Source: an uncultured Aquimarina sp. (lineage in GTDB: Bacteria; Bacteroidota; Bacteroidia; Flavobacteriales; Flavobacteriaceae). Taken from it: a stretch of 64,000 nt of DNA. Location of the stretch: contig CANLYR010000010.1 of the NCBI GenBank assembly GCA_947495425.1, positions 1 through 64,000 of the forward strand, in the 5' to 3' direction. The translations under genes were made by a program, and so were the position numbers. Under the pieces are notes generated by a model. It saw only the letters and a list, made by a program, of their open reading frames with translations, had not been told where the DNA came from and ran no database searches. Positions 36,012 through 44,815 of this stretch are shown here, in pieces; position 1 is the stretch's first letter, and every line of letters begins with the position of its first letter.

Positions 36012-37244
36012 ATGGTATCCAAAAAATTGATTCCCCTTTTATCCTTATATTTTCAATTGTTATCAGTATACAAGAACATATTTAAAAAAATTGGGGGTCC
36101 GTATCTCAGGCAAAATAAGTATAGTATTCGGAAAAAGAAAAAAACACCTAGAAAGTTAGCGCTGCAATTGGTCCTATTTATTCTTTTCTTAGTTACTAAT
36201 GCTTCTTACAGTCAAGGATTTAATTGGGAGAAATTAAAAACAGAACCATACAGAGGAAAACAGGACGATATTAGCTTTATAAATGAAAACGAAGGTTGGT
36301 ACGTAAATGGTTATGGAAATATCTTTCATACCACCGATGGAGGAATCAATTGGGAGAATCAATTGCAGCAAAAAGGTTCTTTTTTCCGTACAATAGGATT
36401 TATAGATAAGAAACACGGTTTCGTTGGAACAGTAGGGACAGATTATTTCCCAAATGTAACAGATAGCATACCGTTATATCGTACAATTGATGGAGGTAAA
36501 AATTGGACACCCGTAAGTTATAAAGGTCCTTATGTAAAGGGTGTTTGCGCAATTGATATTGTAAAAGAACCTTATATAAATCATGGGAAATTAGATTATA
36601 AAACACACATTTTTGCGGTAGGAAGAGTTGGCAGTCCTGCAAATTTTATGAAATCTACAGATGGAGGTGAAACTTGGGCGTCAAAAAGCATGAACAAAAA
36701 TTGTAAAATGCTTTTTGATATAAAAATGCTCGATAAGAATATCGGTTTTGCCTGTGCAGCAACGAGTAAAGACATCAGTCAGTCCAATGCTTTAATTCTA
36801 AAAACTGAAGATGGAGGTGATACGTGGAAAGAAGTATATCGATCCTCAAGGCCGTTCGAGACAACTTGGAAAGCTTCTTTTCCTAGTACTAAAGTGGGTT
36901 ACATAACTATTCAGTCCTATAACCCTAATCCGGATATAAAACAACAACGAGTTGCAAAAACTTATAATGGAGGAGAAACTTGGAAAGAAATTGATTTAAT
37001 AGAAGATAACTCTGCACGTGAGTTTGGTATTGGATTTATTAATGAACTTCACGGATATGTTGGAACTGTAAATAGTGGTTTTAAGACTACAGATGGGGGA
37101 GACTCTTGGAAACCTGTAGATTTAGGTCGTGCTTGTAATAAAATTAGGATTTACAGAAACAAAGAAGATCAAATATATGGATATGCAATTGGGGTTAATG
37201 CATATAGGCTTACTGCTCCTGTAGATAAAAATTCTTCGGAATAA
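36012..37244 (+). CDS. Exported Ycf48/BNR-repeat-like protein
   Basis: 410 residues. An unusually long basic N-terminal lead (~1-45) precedes a hydrophobic stretch (LALQLVLFILFLVTNASYSQ, ending near residue 69) that looks like the real signal peptide; no internal ATG is available between, so the start may be misplaced or atypical. The mature part has repeated T-x-D-G-G-x-x-W motifs (DGGINWENQ, DGGKNWTPV, DGGETWASK, DGGDTWKEV, GGETWKEI, DGGDSWKPV) characteristic of BNR/Ycf48-type seven-bladed propellers. Substrate unknown; a surface-binding or assembly role is probable. Confidence 0.82.
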   Translation: MVSKKLIPLLSLYFQLLSVYKNIFKKIGGPYLRQNKYSIRKKKKTPRKLALQLVLFILFLVTNASYSQGFNWEKLKTEPYRGKQDDISFINENEGWYVNGYGNIFHTTDGGINWENQLQQKGSFFRTIGFIDKKHGFVGTVGTDYFPNVTDSIPLYRTIDGGKNWTPVSYKGPYVKGVCAIDIVKEPYINHGKLDYKTHIFAVGRVGSPANFMKSTDGGETWASKSMNKNCKMLFDIKMLDKNIGFACAATSKDISQSNALILKTEDGGDTWKEVYRSSRPFETTWKASFPSTKVGYITIQSYNPNPDIKQQRVAKTYNGGETWKEIDLIEDNSAREFGIGFINELHGYVGTVNSGFKTTDGGDSWKPVDLGRACNKIRIYRNKEDQIYGYAIGVNAYRLTAPVDKNSSE

Positions 37245-37304
37245 TGTTGTAACCACTTCTTTAAAAACAAGCCTATCTCAAACTAAATTTAATATTATAA
37301 TTAC

Positions 37305-39356
37305 ATGAAAAAAGTAACACTATTATTCGCTATTTTTGTGGTTATTTCCTGCAAAGAAGAAGCAAAAAAAACAACCACTGCCGAAGTAGAAAAAATACCG
37401 GGTATTGTTCTGGAAAACATGGATACTACTGTTAATCCAAAAGATGATTTTTACAATTACGTAAATGGTAATTGGATGAAAAATACTAAAATTCCTGATG
37501 ATAGGACTTCCTGGGGAGGGTTTGGCGTACTAAGAAAATCAACCAGTGATGATGTATTAGAAATATTAGCAAAAGCCAAAGCGAGTGGTACATACGCTGA
37601 CGGCACAGATCAAGCAAAAGCATTGGCCATATTTGATACACGATTGGATACACTTACCAGAAATAAAGAAGGATTGACCCCTCTTCAACCAGTACTAAAT
37701 GCTATTGCCTCTATAAAAAACTTAAGTGATTTACAAATGGTTCTTGCTACAAACCCTATAGTCACATCCCCTTTCATTAGTATTAGATCGGGCACAGACC
37801 CTAATAACAGTAGCATGAATACTGTCCATATGGAAGCAAACGGACTGGGATTGCCAGACCGTGATTTTTATTTGGAAGGTAACGATAAATCAGTTGAGAT
37901 ACGGGAAAGGTATAAAGAACACATCTCAAAAATGCTACAAAAATTAGGCGATTCTGAAGCTGATGCAAAAATAGATGCGGAAAAGATTTTAGTAATGGAA
38001 ACTGCGCTTGCAACACCAAGACTAAACAAAACAGAAAGGCGAGATCCAAGAAACACTAACAATCCAAGGACTTTTGCAGAGACAGATGCCTTACTTTCTA
38101 GTATAGACCTTACAAAAATGATTAAGGATTTGGGAATCACAAAAAAGGTCGATACTCTTGTAGTTAACCAGTTAAGATACACAGCAGCCCTAGATACTTT
38201 TTTAAAGGAAACACCTATAGAGGATATTAAAACATTGGTTCGCTGGGATACCTTTAACAGTAATGCCGGTAGGCTTACTACTGACATTGAAACAACTAAT
38301 TGGGAATTTTATAGTAAATACTTAAGAGGGGCCAAAAAACAACTAGCTGTAGATGAGTTTGCTTTGCGAGTGGTAAACGGTACTGTGGGTGAAGCACTGG
38401 GTCAGTTATATGTAGATGCAAAATTTCCACCCGAAGCTAAGATCAAAGCTAAAAAAATGATAACTAATATAATAGATGCCTATAAGGAGCGTATTAAGAA
38501 ATTAGATTGGATGAGTGATGATACTAAGATTATGGCGATTGAAAAATTGGATAAATTTACCATTAAAATAGGATATCCAGATACGTGGGAGGATTATTCT
38601 ACTCTCGAAGTATCTGCAGATAAGACCTATTTTGAAAATATGAAAGCATTCAGAACATGGTCCAGATTAAAGAATTATGATAAAATTGGAGAGCCTGTAG
38701 ACAAAACAGAATGGGCAATGTCTCCACAGACTGTAAATGCCTATTTCAGACCTACAAACAACGAAATAGTATTCCCTGCAGCCATCTTACAACCTCCTTT
38801 TTATAATTATCTGGCAGACGAGGCCGTTAATTACGGAGGAATCGGAGCCGTTATAGGTCATGAGATTTCACATGCTTTTGACGATTTTGGCTCTCGTTAT
38901 GATTCTGATGGTAACCTGAAAAATTGGTGGACAGATGAGGATCTTGCCGCTTTTACGGAAAGAGGAGATGCTTTGGCCACACAATACGATAGCATACAGG
39001 TGTTACCAGGAGTATATGTAAAGGGTAAATTTACCTTAGGTGAAAATATTGGGGATTTAGGAGGAGTGTTAGGGGCTTATGACGGGCTTCAAAAATTTTA
39101 TAAGGAAAACGGTCGTCCAGAAGATATAGACGGCTTTACAGCAGAACAACGTTTTTTTATATCTTGGGCAACAATCTGGAGAACCAAGAGTAGAGATGAG
39201 GCCTTGCGGACTCAAATTAAAACAGACCCGCACTCCCCAGGAAAGGTTAGAGCTACTCAACCATTATTGAACATTCAAGAATTTTATGATGCATTTGATA
39301 TTAAGGAAGGAGATATTATGTATCTAGCTCCAGAAAAGCGTATTCTTATATGGTAG
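37305..39356 (+). CDS. M13-family zinc metallopeptidase (neprilysin-like), lipoprotein
   Basis: 683 residues. Lipobox VVISC with lipidated Cys16. The catalytic HEISH motif is in GAVIGHEISHAFDDFG near residue 525, with the third ligand in GENIGDLGG near 585 and the substrate-binding NAYFRPTNNEIVFPAAILQPPFY just before, all diagnostic of M13. Cleaves small peptides on the periplasmic or surface side. Preceded by the Ycf48-like gene (61 bp) and possibly cotranscribed with it. Confidence 0.93.
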   Translation: MKKVTLLFAIFVVISCKEEAKKTTTAEVEKIPGIVLENMDTTVNPKDDFYNYVNGNWMKNTKIPDDRTSWGGFGVLRKSTSDDVLEILAKAKASGTYADGTDQAKALAIFDTRLDTLTRNKEGLTPLQPVLNAIASIKNLSDLQMVLATNPIVTSPFISIRSGTDPNNSSMNTVHMEANGLGLPDRDFYLEGNDKSVEIRERYKEHISKMLQKLGDSEADAKIDAEKILVMETALATPRLNKTERRDPRNTNNPRTFAETDALLSSIDLTKMIKDLGITKKVDTLVVNQLRYTAALDTFLKETPIEDIKTLVRWDTFNSNAGRLTTDIETTNWEFYSKYLRGAKKQLAVDEFALRVVNGTVGEALGQLYVDAKFPPEAKIKAKKMITNIIDAYKERIKKLDWMSDDTKIMAIEKLDKFTIKIGYPDTWEDYSTLEVSADKTYFENMKAFRTWSRLKNYDKIGEPVDKTEWAMSPQTVNAYFRPTNNEIVFPAAILQPPFYNYLADEAVNYGGIGAVIGHEISHAFDDFGSRYDSDGNLKNWWTDEDLAAFTERGDALATQYDSIQVLPGVYVKGKFTLGENIGDLGGVLGAYDGLQKFYKENGRPEDIDGFTAEQRFFISWATIWRTKSRDEALRTQIKTDPHSPGKVRATQPLLNIQEFYDAFDIKEGDIMYLAPEKRILIW

Positions 39357-39484
39357 GTTATAAAGTTTTAAAGCTTTACATGTTTCAATAAATAATAACA
39401 TCTATTTGGTATACATTTTCTGTAAAACATAAAAAGTTAAGACGAGTTCATAGTCAAATCTCTCTGAATTTATTAGCTCGATGT

Positions 39485-42400
39485 TTAATTTCGCGCTCTT
39501 TTAGGATATGGTGGTCTTTTAGGTTCTTTTTGAGGGTTGTTTTTAAGTTTTTCTAAAATTACTTCAATAGCTTTTTCTAATTGTGGGTCTTTGCCTTGTA
39601 TAACCTCAGAAGGTAGTTGCTCAACTTCAATATCTGGAGCGACGCCCACATTTTCTACAATAAACCCATCTTCTGTCCATATTGCTACATTAGGAGCAGT
39701 GACACTAGCTCCATCTATAAACTCAGGAAACCCTAGTACGCCAACCAAACCTCCCCATGTTCGTTTTCCGATTAATGTACCAACTTTAAATTTTCTAAAC
39801 ATCCAGGCTAGCATATCGCCACCGGATCCAGCGGTTTCATCAATAAGCATCACTTTTGGACCTTGAATAGAAGCACTGGGCGATTTGAGATCTTTGCCGT
39901 GTCTGAAATTCCAATGGGATTGATAAGGATTTAATAAAAGGTTAATGTAATAATCGGCTATTTGTCCACCGCCATTAAATCGCTCATCTATAATGATTGC
40001 TTTTTTGTTTGCTTGTGGATAGAAATATCGCTTAAAATACTCATGACCCGCTCCAGCAGTATTAGGAACATATACATAAGCTACTTGGTTATTTGTTGCT
40101 TTGTGAACTTTCTTTAGGTTTCCTTCTATCCAATCACGATTTCTTAATGCAGATTCATTAGGTATAGGTGTTACTTTTATGACTTTAGAATCTTTACTAT
40201 TTGGATTTGATCCAACCGTTAATTCTACAATTTTATCTGCTGTATTTTCAAAAAAGCGGTATACATTTTCAGTACTATTTAATTCTTCTCCGTTTACGGC
40301 TAAAAGATAATCGCCTTCATTGATATCAACTCCAGGCTCTGTTAATGGAGATCGTAATTTTAGATTCCAATTAAGACCTCCATATATTTTTTTAAATCGA
40401 TACTTTCCATTTGCGGTTTCATAATCAGCGCCCAAAAGACCTCCAGGAATACGTTTAGGTGTGTTTAATCGCTCTCCTCGACCTTGAAGTCGATGATGAC
40501 CAACTGATAACTCACTACACATCCATTGTATTACTCTATTAAGATCACTTCTAGTCGATAAGTCTGGTAAAAATTGCGCATATTTTTCTTTCATAGCTTT
40601 CCAATCAGATCCATGCATACCTGGATCATAGAAATAATCTCTATTCGTTCTCCAAGCTTCATTAAAAATATTTTCCCACTCTAGAGAAGGAATTGTTTTT
40701 ACCTGTATAGCATTAGTTTTTAATATCCCTTCTTCATTCTCTGGTTTTTTACCGATGTCAGTAATTCCCCATGAACTTTTGTGGTGGTATAATATATTTT
40801 TTTTATTTGCAGAGACAATATAGCTGTCTAATTGCATAATATCTGTATCCTTGCGCTCTTTAAGGTCATATTGATGAAGCGTAGGTGATTCGTTATTTGA
40901 GTTACCTGATAGCATGTTATTAGGGTTGCCAGCAATATATAGTATCTTGCCTTCTTCGGCAGAACTTAAATTATAATAAACACCCTGTTTAATTGGTAAA
41001 TCAACAATCCTGTTTTGTATTCCATTAAGGTCAATTTGTAAAGGTTTTATAGTATCTTCTTTGCCCTTTTTAGAATCTTTTTTATTCTTGGATTTTTCTT
41101 TCTCATTTTCTTCTACAGGTAATTCTTCATCACTCTCTTTCGTAAAAGGTGAGATGGTACCTTTTTGAAGTGTCACTAAATATATAGAGTTAGTAAGTGA
41201 CATATCCTGGTTAGATTGATCAAACCAATTTACCAAAGGTCCAGCGTTTGTTGAAGCAGTGAAGTAGATGTATTTGCCACCGGTATCAAAAACAGGGTCA
41301 CTTACATTGCTTAACCCATCAGATATAGGGTAAGATATTGAATCGTTAATGTTGTATAAAAATATTTGTTCGAAATTACTTTCTATAATTTTTGAATATA
41401 GAATCCAGTTAGAGTCTAAAGACCAATCCCCAAATAAGTCTCTGAAGGCTCCAGGGAAATAATATTCATCATTATCTATTTTGGTTATTTTTTTGGAAGC
41501 AATATCAAGAATATATAGATTACGCCCATTATCAGAAAAGCTAATTTTTTTACTATCAGGTGACCAATTAGTATGTGCATAGAATCCAGTACCAGAAACT
41601 TCGAACTTTTTGGTTTCTCCTTTACCATCTTGTGATTTTATATATAGTTTATATTCTCCAGAAGCATCAGAGAAGTATGCAATTTGCTTTCCATCGGGAG
41701 ACCATGATGGGTACTTTTCATGACTTCCTGGGCTTAGGGTTATATTTCTAGGGTCACCTTTATCTTTAGGGACAGTTATAATTTCGCCTCGATAGTCAAA
41801 AACGGCTCTTTTCCCAGACGGAGATATATCTGCAGTACGAATATGTTGATTACCCTTAATATAGCGCTCTCTTAACTCTAATAAATCTGTTGAAATACCT
41901 ATGGTTAGCTTAGAATTATTCTTTTGGGTAATTTTGTATACATGTAGATAACCAGCTTGTTCAAAAATAATTTTGTCTTTCCCCAGGTTGGCATTTGTAA
42001 TAGGGAAATCATTAAATTGTGTGTGTTGCTCTATTGCTTTTGAAGATGTGTTATAAGAAAATAAATTAAATTCTCCATTTCTGTCACTTAAAAAGAATAT
42101 AGTATCATCTTTCCACATAGGTTGTACATCATTACTACCTCCTTTAGGTTGAGGAATTTTGATAATGGATTTGTCTTCAAAAGAGAATATCCAAATATTA
42201 GCCGTAGTTCCCCCTCTATAATTTTTCCATTGATGAAACCTTTCTCTTATTGGTGTGTATGCCATGTGTTTCCCGTCTGGCGAATAAGTAGCATGCCAGG
42301 CATTTGGTATTTCTAATTCTGTTGGGTAGCCACCAGATATTGAAACCTGATAAAGTTTTGAATATCTGTTTGTATGAACAGCTCTTCGTGAGTTAAATAA

Positions 42401-42781
42401 AACTGATTTTCCATCAGGAGAAAAGCCGAGTACATTATCTCTTCCAGGATGCCAGGTAAGTCTTTTAGGGATTCCACCTTTAGTAGGTATTATAAATATA
42501 TCAGAATTACCATCATATTCGGCATTGAAAGCAATATGTAAACCATCTGGCGAGAAAACAGGATTGGCTTCTACACCTTTGTCTATAGTGAGACGTTTTG
42601 GTTGTGATCCATCTAGATTTGCTATCCACAAGTCTTCTGCATAAATAAACGCAACATGAGATTCACTTATAGTAGGTTGGTGAAGCATTCTTGTATCGTT
42701 GGGATCAATAGCCATTACATGGGACGGAACTAAAAAGATGATCAATAGGAAATTGATAAGCGTAGATAATGAATTTTTCAT
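39485..42781 (-). CDS. Tricorn-like S41 protease
   Basis: 1098 residues. Signal peptide to ~24 (PSHVMA), then two beta-propellers made of repeated SPDGK/W-type blades (~35-680: PVFSPDGLHIAF, GFSPDGKSVLF, SWSPDGKQIAYFSD, NWSPDSKKISF), a helical linker, a PDZ domain (~800-890) and an S41 serine-protease core (~890-1060) with the nucleophile in DETAGSGGDMLAW and the upstream His in LSVGHHRLQG. A Lys/Glu-rich spacer (~545-570, KEKSKNKKDSKKGKED) interrupts the second propeller. Degrades peptides in periplasm, as related tricorn homologues do. Own transcription unit. Confidence 0.92.
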   Translation of the reverse strand: MKNSLSTLINFLLIIFLVPSHVMAIDPNDTRMLHQPTISESHVAFIYAEDLWIANLDGSQPKRLTIDKGVEANPVFSPDGLHIAFNAEYDGNSDIFIIPTKGGIPKRLTWHPGRDNVLGFSPDGKSVLFNSRRAVHTNRYSKLYQVSISGGYPTELEIPNAWHATYSPDGKHMAYTPIRERFHQWKNYRGGTTANIWIFSFEDKSIIKIPQPKGGSNDVQPMWKDDTIFFLSDRNGEFNLFSYNTSSKAIEQHTQFNDFPITNANLGKDKIIFEQAGYLHVYKITQKNNSKLTIGISTDLLELRERYIKGNQHIRTADISPSGKRAVFDYRGEIITVPKDKGDPRNITLSPGSHEKYPSWSPDGKQIAYFSDASGEYKLYIKSQDGKGETKKFEVSGTGFYAHTNWSPDSKKISFSDNGRNLYILDIASKKITKIDNDEYYFPGAFRDLFGDWSLDSNWILYSKIIESNFEQIFLYNINDSISYPISDGLSNVSDPVFDTGGKYIYFTASTNAGPLVNWFDQSNQDMSLTNSIYLVTLQKGTISPFTKESDEELPVEENEKEKSKNKKDSKKGKEDTIKPLQIDLNGIQNRIVDLPIKQGVYYNLSSAEEGKILYIAGNPNNMLSGNSNNESPTLHQYDLKERKDTDIMQLDSYIVSANKKNILYHHKSSWGITDIGKKPENEEGILKTNAIQVKTIPSLEWENIFNEAWRTNRDYFYDPGMHGSDWKAMKEKYAQFLPDLSTRSDLNRVIQWMCSELSVGHHRLQGRGERLNTPKRIPGGLLGADYETANGKYRFKKIYGGLNWNLKLRSPLTEPGVDINEGDYLLAVNGEELNSTENVYRFFENTADKIVELTVGSNPNSKDSKVIKVTPIPNESALRNRDWIEGNLKKVHKATNNQVAYVYVPNTAGAGHEYFKRYFYPQANKKAIIIDERFNGGGQIADYYINLLLNPYQSHWNFRHGKDLKSPSASIQGPKVMLIDETAGSGGDMLAWMFRKFKVGTLIGKRTWGGLVGVLGFPEFIDGASVTAPNVAIWTEDGFIVENVGVAPDIEVEQLPSEVIQGKDPQLEKAIEVILEKLKNNPQKEPKRPPYPKRARN

Positions 42782-43110
42782 GAATTGTATGATTGTGAAT
42801 TACTTTAAAATGATAACGTTACGAAAAATACAGTTTTTATTGTAGTGTTTTTGTTAAGTAAAATTTAAAATGATGAATTATATGCATTAGCAAAAAACAA
42901 CTTCTGTTAAGTTACTATGTTTTTTTTGTGAGATATTTGGTAACATCATTTTGAAAACGAGAGTAGAATACATAGGTAAGTATACCGTCTAGATGTCTTA
43001 AAAGCTCTTCTTAGAATTCTAGTTTTTGCTGCCGCTATCAGCATAGTTTCTTAATTGAGATAATGTAGAGTGTTAGTTAGTCTTTACCAAATTAAGCATT
43101 TATTTTGAAG
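42782..43110. other. 329-bp intergenic region without recognisable features
   Basis: AT-rich gap between the starts/ends of two minus-strand genes. I see no gene, hairpin terminator or repeat that I can support. It should contain the promoter of the tricorn-like gene. Confidence 0.5.
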
Positions 43111-43386
43111 TTAGGAACCTTGTTTTATCTCTTTATTAGATATGTTTTTTTCTCTTTTGTCAGGCATAGGTCCTCTAAGGTGAATAATTAATCCATTTAG
43201 GAAATTGCGAAGGATTTGATCTTTGCATTCCATATATTTTGGGTGACTTTCATTTCTGAAAAATGCACCCAATTCGCTTTTAGACACTTTGAAATCTACC
43301 AAAGCACATATTTTTACAATATCATCATCACGCAATTTATGCGCAACACGTAGCTTTTTAAAAATGTCATTATTTGTTAAACCCAT
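43111..43386 (-). CDS. DUF1456-type protein, single repeat
   Basis: 91 residues. Residues 1-68 (MGLTNNDIFKKLRVAHKLRDDDIVKICALVDFKVSKSELGAFFRN) match one DUF1456 repeat; the family's YehS-type members have two repeats in about 155 residues, so this is a single-repeat version. The C-terminal 20 residues (MPDKREKNISNKEIKQG) are a charged tail. Function unknown. A TACCTTTG box at 43398-43391 lies 5 bases from the start codon, which would give a leaderless transcript. Confidence 0.85.
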   Translation of the reverse strand: MGLTNNDIFKKLRVAHKLRDDDIVKICALVDFKVSKSELGAFFRNESHPKYMECKDQILRNFLNGLIIHLRGPMPDKREKNISNKEIKQGS

Positions 43387-43390
43387 AGGA

Positions 43391-43398
43391 CAAAGGTA
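43391..43398 (-). promoter_or_regulatory. -7 promoter box (TACCTTTG) of the DUF1456 gene
   Basis: Perfect TAnnTTTG on the minus strand, ending 5 bases before the start codon at 43386, again implying a leaderless or nearly leaderless transcript. The -33 element is not distinct. Confidence 0.4.
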
Positions 43399-43504
43399 TG
43401 TTTTTACTTTGAAATTGGATTAAAACATGGTAGGAGATTTCAGGATTCTACATTTAATATAATTCAAATTTGTTATTTTCGGCAAAAAATAATTGAATTG
43501 AACA

Positions 43505-43906
43505 ATGTATATTAAAGAAGAAAAGTTAAGCTTGCTTTCTGAAATGATAAAGTTTGCTCAAAGTGATAAAAAATTTAAAGAGCAAGAATATAATTTTATT
43601 TTAGCGGTAGCATCACAATTGGGGATCGCTAAAGAAGAAATTGATATGCTTGTAAAAGAAGGAGTTAGTAAAAAAAATCTTCAACCAGAATCACAACGGA
43701 TTCTTCAGTTTCATCGTTTGGTTTTGCTTATGAATGCGGATCAGGAAGCCTCTCAGGTAGAATTGCATAAGATTAAAGATATGGGATTACAAATGGGACT
43801 ACGTCCAGAGGCGATAGATACCGTTTTAGAAACAATGCATAAATATCCGAATAAGGTAATCCCGCCACAAGAATTGATTTCAATTTTTACACGATTTTAT
43901 AATTAA
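43505..43906 (+). CDS. TerB-like alpha-helical protein
   Basis: 133 residues, all helix. Begins EKLSLLSEMIKFAQSDKKFKEQEYNFILAVASQLGI, the acidic-helix repeat of the TerB/DjlA family, and continues with DMGLQMGLRPEAIDTVLETM. TerB-type proteins are linked to metal or membrane stress; no ter gene is nearby. Divergent from the DUF1456 gene. An inverted repeat (43910-43953) follows the stop codon. Confidence 0.8.
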   Translation: MYIKEEKLSLLSEMIKFAQSDKKFKEQEYNFILAVASQLGIAKEEIDMLVKEGVSKKNLQPESQRILQFHRLVLLMNADQEASQVELHKIKDMGLQMGLRPEAIDTVLETMHKYPNKVIPPQELISIFTRFYN

Positions 43907-44222
43907 TGAGATCGTAGATTCAAGAGCTGTAATCGAATTGAATCTACATGATCGAATTATCTAGCTGCATAGCGAAATCTATTTTTCTCTACATAGATTT
44001 TATGACTGAACTTTAGACAAACAAGTATTTATTGGATTAGAGATAGCTTCACTTATGCTGTTTTGTGCGTGTTTGTCACTAATAAAAATGATACATTTTG
44101 ACAAAAAGTCAGTAATTCTACATGAGAAAATGACAATATGTCGTTAAAACTGTAATGGAACTCAAATTGCTATATAGAAAGAGAATCTAAAAAATTAAGA
44201 TTAACTTTTAAAACATATAACA
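43907..44222. other. 316-bp intergenic region dense in palindromes
   Basis: Holds a stem-loop after terB-like (arms 43910-43923 and 43938-43953, core GTAGATTCAA/TTGAATCTAC, 14-base loop; possible terminator without T-tract), an 8-bp inverted repeat AAATCTAT/ATAGATTT (43975-43982 and 43993-44000), and the hsp20 promoter region listed separately. No gene. Confidence 0.6.
44072..44171 (+). promoter_or_regulatory. Sigma-54-type promoter with upstream activator sites, hsp20
   Basis: TGGAAC-N5-TTGCT (44156-44171) has the exact GG-N10-GC spacing (GG 44157-44158, GC 44169-44170), predicting transcription from about 44182 and a 40-base leader to the Hsp20 ATG. Upstream are two 13-bp imperfect palindromes of the form TGACA-N3-TGTCA: 44099-44111 and 44131-44143, centres 32 bp (three helical turns) apart, and a further TTTGTCA half site at 44072-44078 that mirrors TGACAAA at 44099. 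This layout suits an NtrC-like enhancer-binding protein. Confidence 0.55.
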
Positions 44223-44660
44223 ATGAATTTAATAAAAAAAACAGACAGATTACCATTTCTTTTAGATGACTTTTTTAATAACGATTGGTTAGGTGGAACA
44301 TCAAACGCGAGTAGAATTGGGTTTAATACTCCTGCTGTAAATGTTATCGAATCAGATGATAATTTTACAGTTGAGTTAGCTACACCAGGACTCACTAGAG
44401 AAGATTTTAATATTGAGTTAGACAATGAAGTGCTAATCATATCGTCGCAAGCAAAATCTGAGGAAGAGCACAAAGAAAACACTGGTAAGTACACTAGAAA
44501 AGAATTTAATTACAGTACATTTAAGAGATCTTTTACTTTACCAGACACCATAGATTTTAATGATGTTGATGCATCTTATCAAAATGGTGTATTACTTGTA
44601 ACCTTGCCCAAAAAAGAAGAAGCAAAAGTACAACCCAAAAGATTAATTGAAATTTCATAA
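44223..44660 (+). CDS. Small heat-shock protein, Hsp20/alpha-crystallin
   Basis: 145 residues. The alpha-crystallin domain spans ~35-135: PAVNVIESDDNFTVELATPGLTREDFNIELDNEVLIISSQ, then EFNYSTFKRSFTLPDTIDFNDVDASYQNGVLLVTLPKKEE, with the GVL core motif. ATP-independent chaperone that holds unfolded proteins. Single-gene unit with a sigma-54-type promoter upstream and a terminator downstream. Confidence 0.95.
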   Translation: MNLIKKTDRLPFLLDDFFNNDWLGGTSNASRIGFNTPAVNVIESDDNFTVELATPGLTREDFNIELDNEVLIISSQAKSEEEHKENTGKYTRKEFNYSTFKRSFTLPDTIDFNDVDASYQNGVLLVTLPKKEEAKVQPKRLIEIS

Positions 44661-44701
44661 TTTGATCCGAAATTTTATATAATTAATTAACAGTTATAAA
44701 G

Positions 44702-44728
44702 ACGCCCTTTGGATAAAGGGTGTTTTTT
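44702..44728 (+). terminator. Rho-independent terminator of hsp20
   Basis: GC-rich stem (ACGCCCTTT against AAAGGGTGT, one G-U pair) with a GGAT-type loop at about 44702-44722, followed by six T residues. It lies 42 bp after the hsp20 stop. Confidence 0.75.
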
Positions 44729-44815
44729 ATTTTTAAACAGGATATGGTTATTTTTTGTTTTCCTTTTTTAAATCAAAATTAAATTGTATTATTGTGATAT
44801 CAAAATGATATTATT

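Noticed and set aside
37868-38287. A 139-residue antisense frame in the M13 gene
   Set aside because: The plus strand encodes a well-matched peptidase with lipobox, HEISH and other family motifs; the antisense frame shows none.
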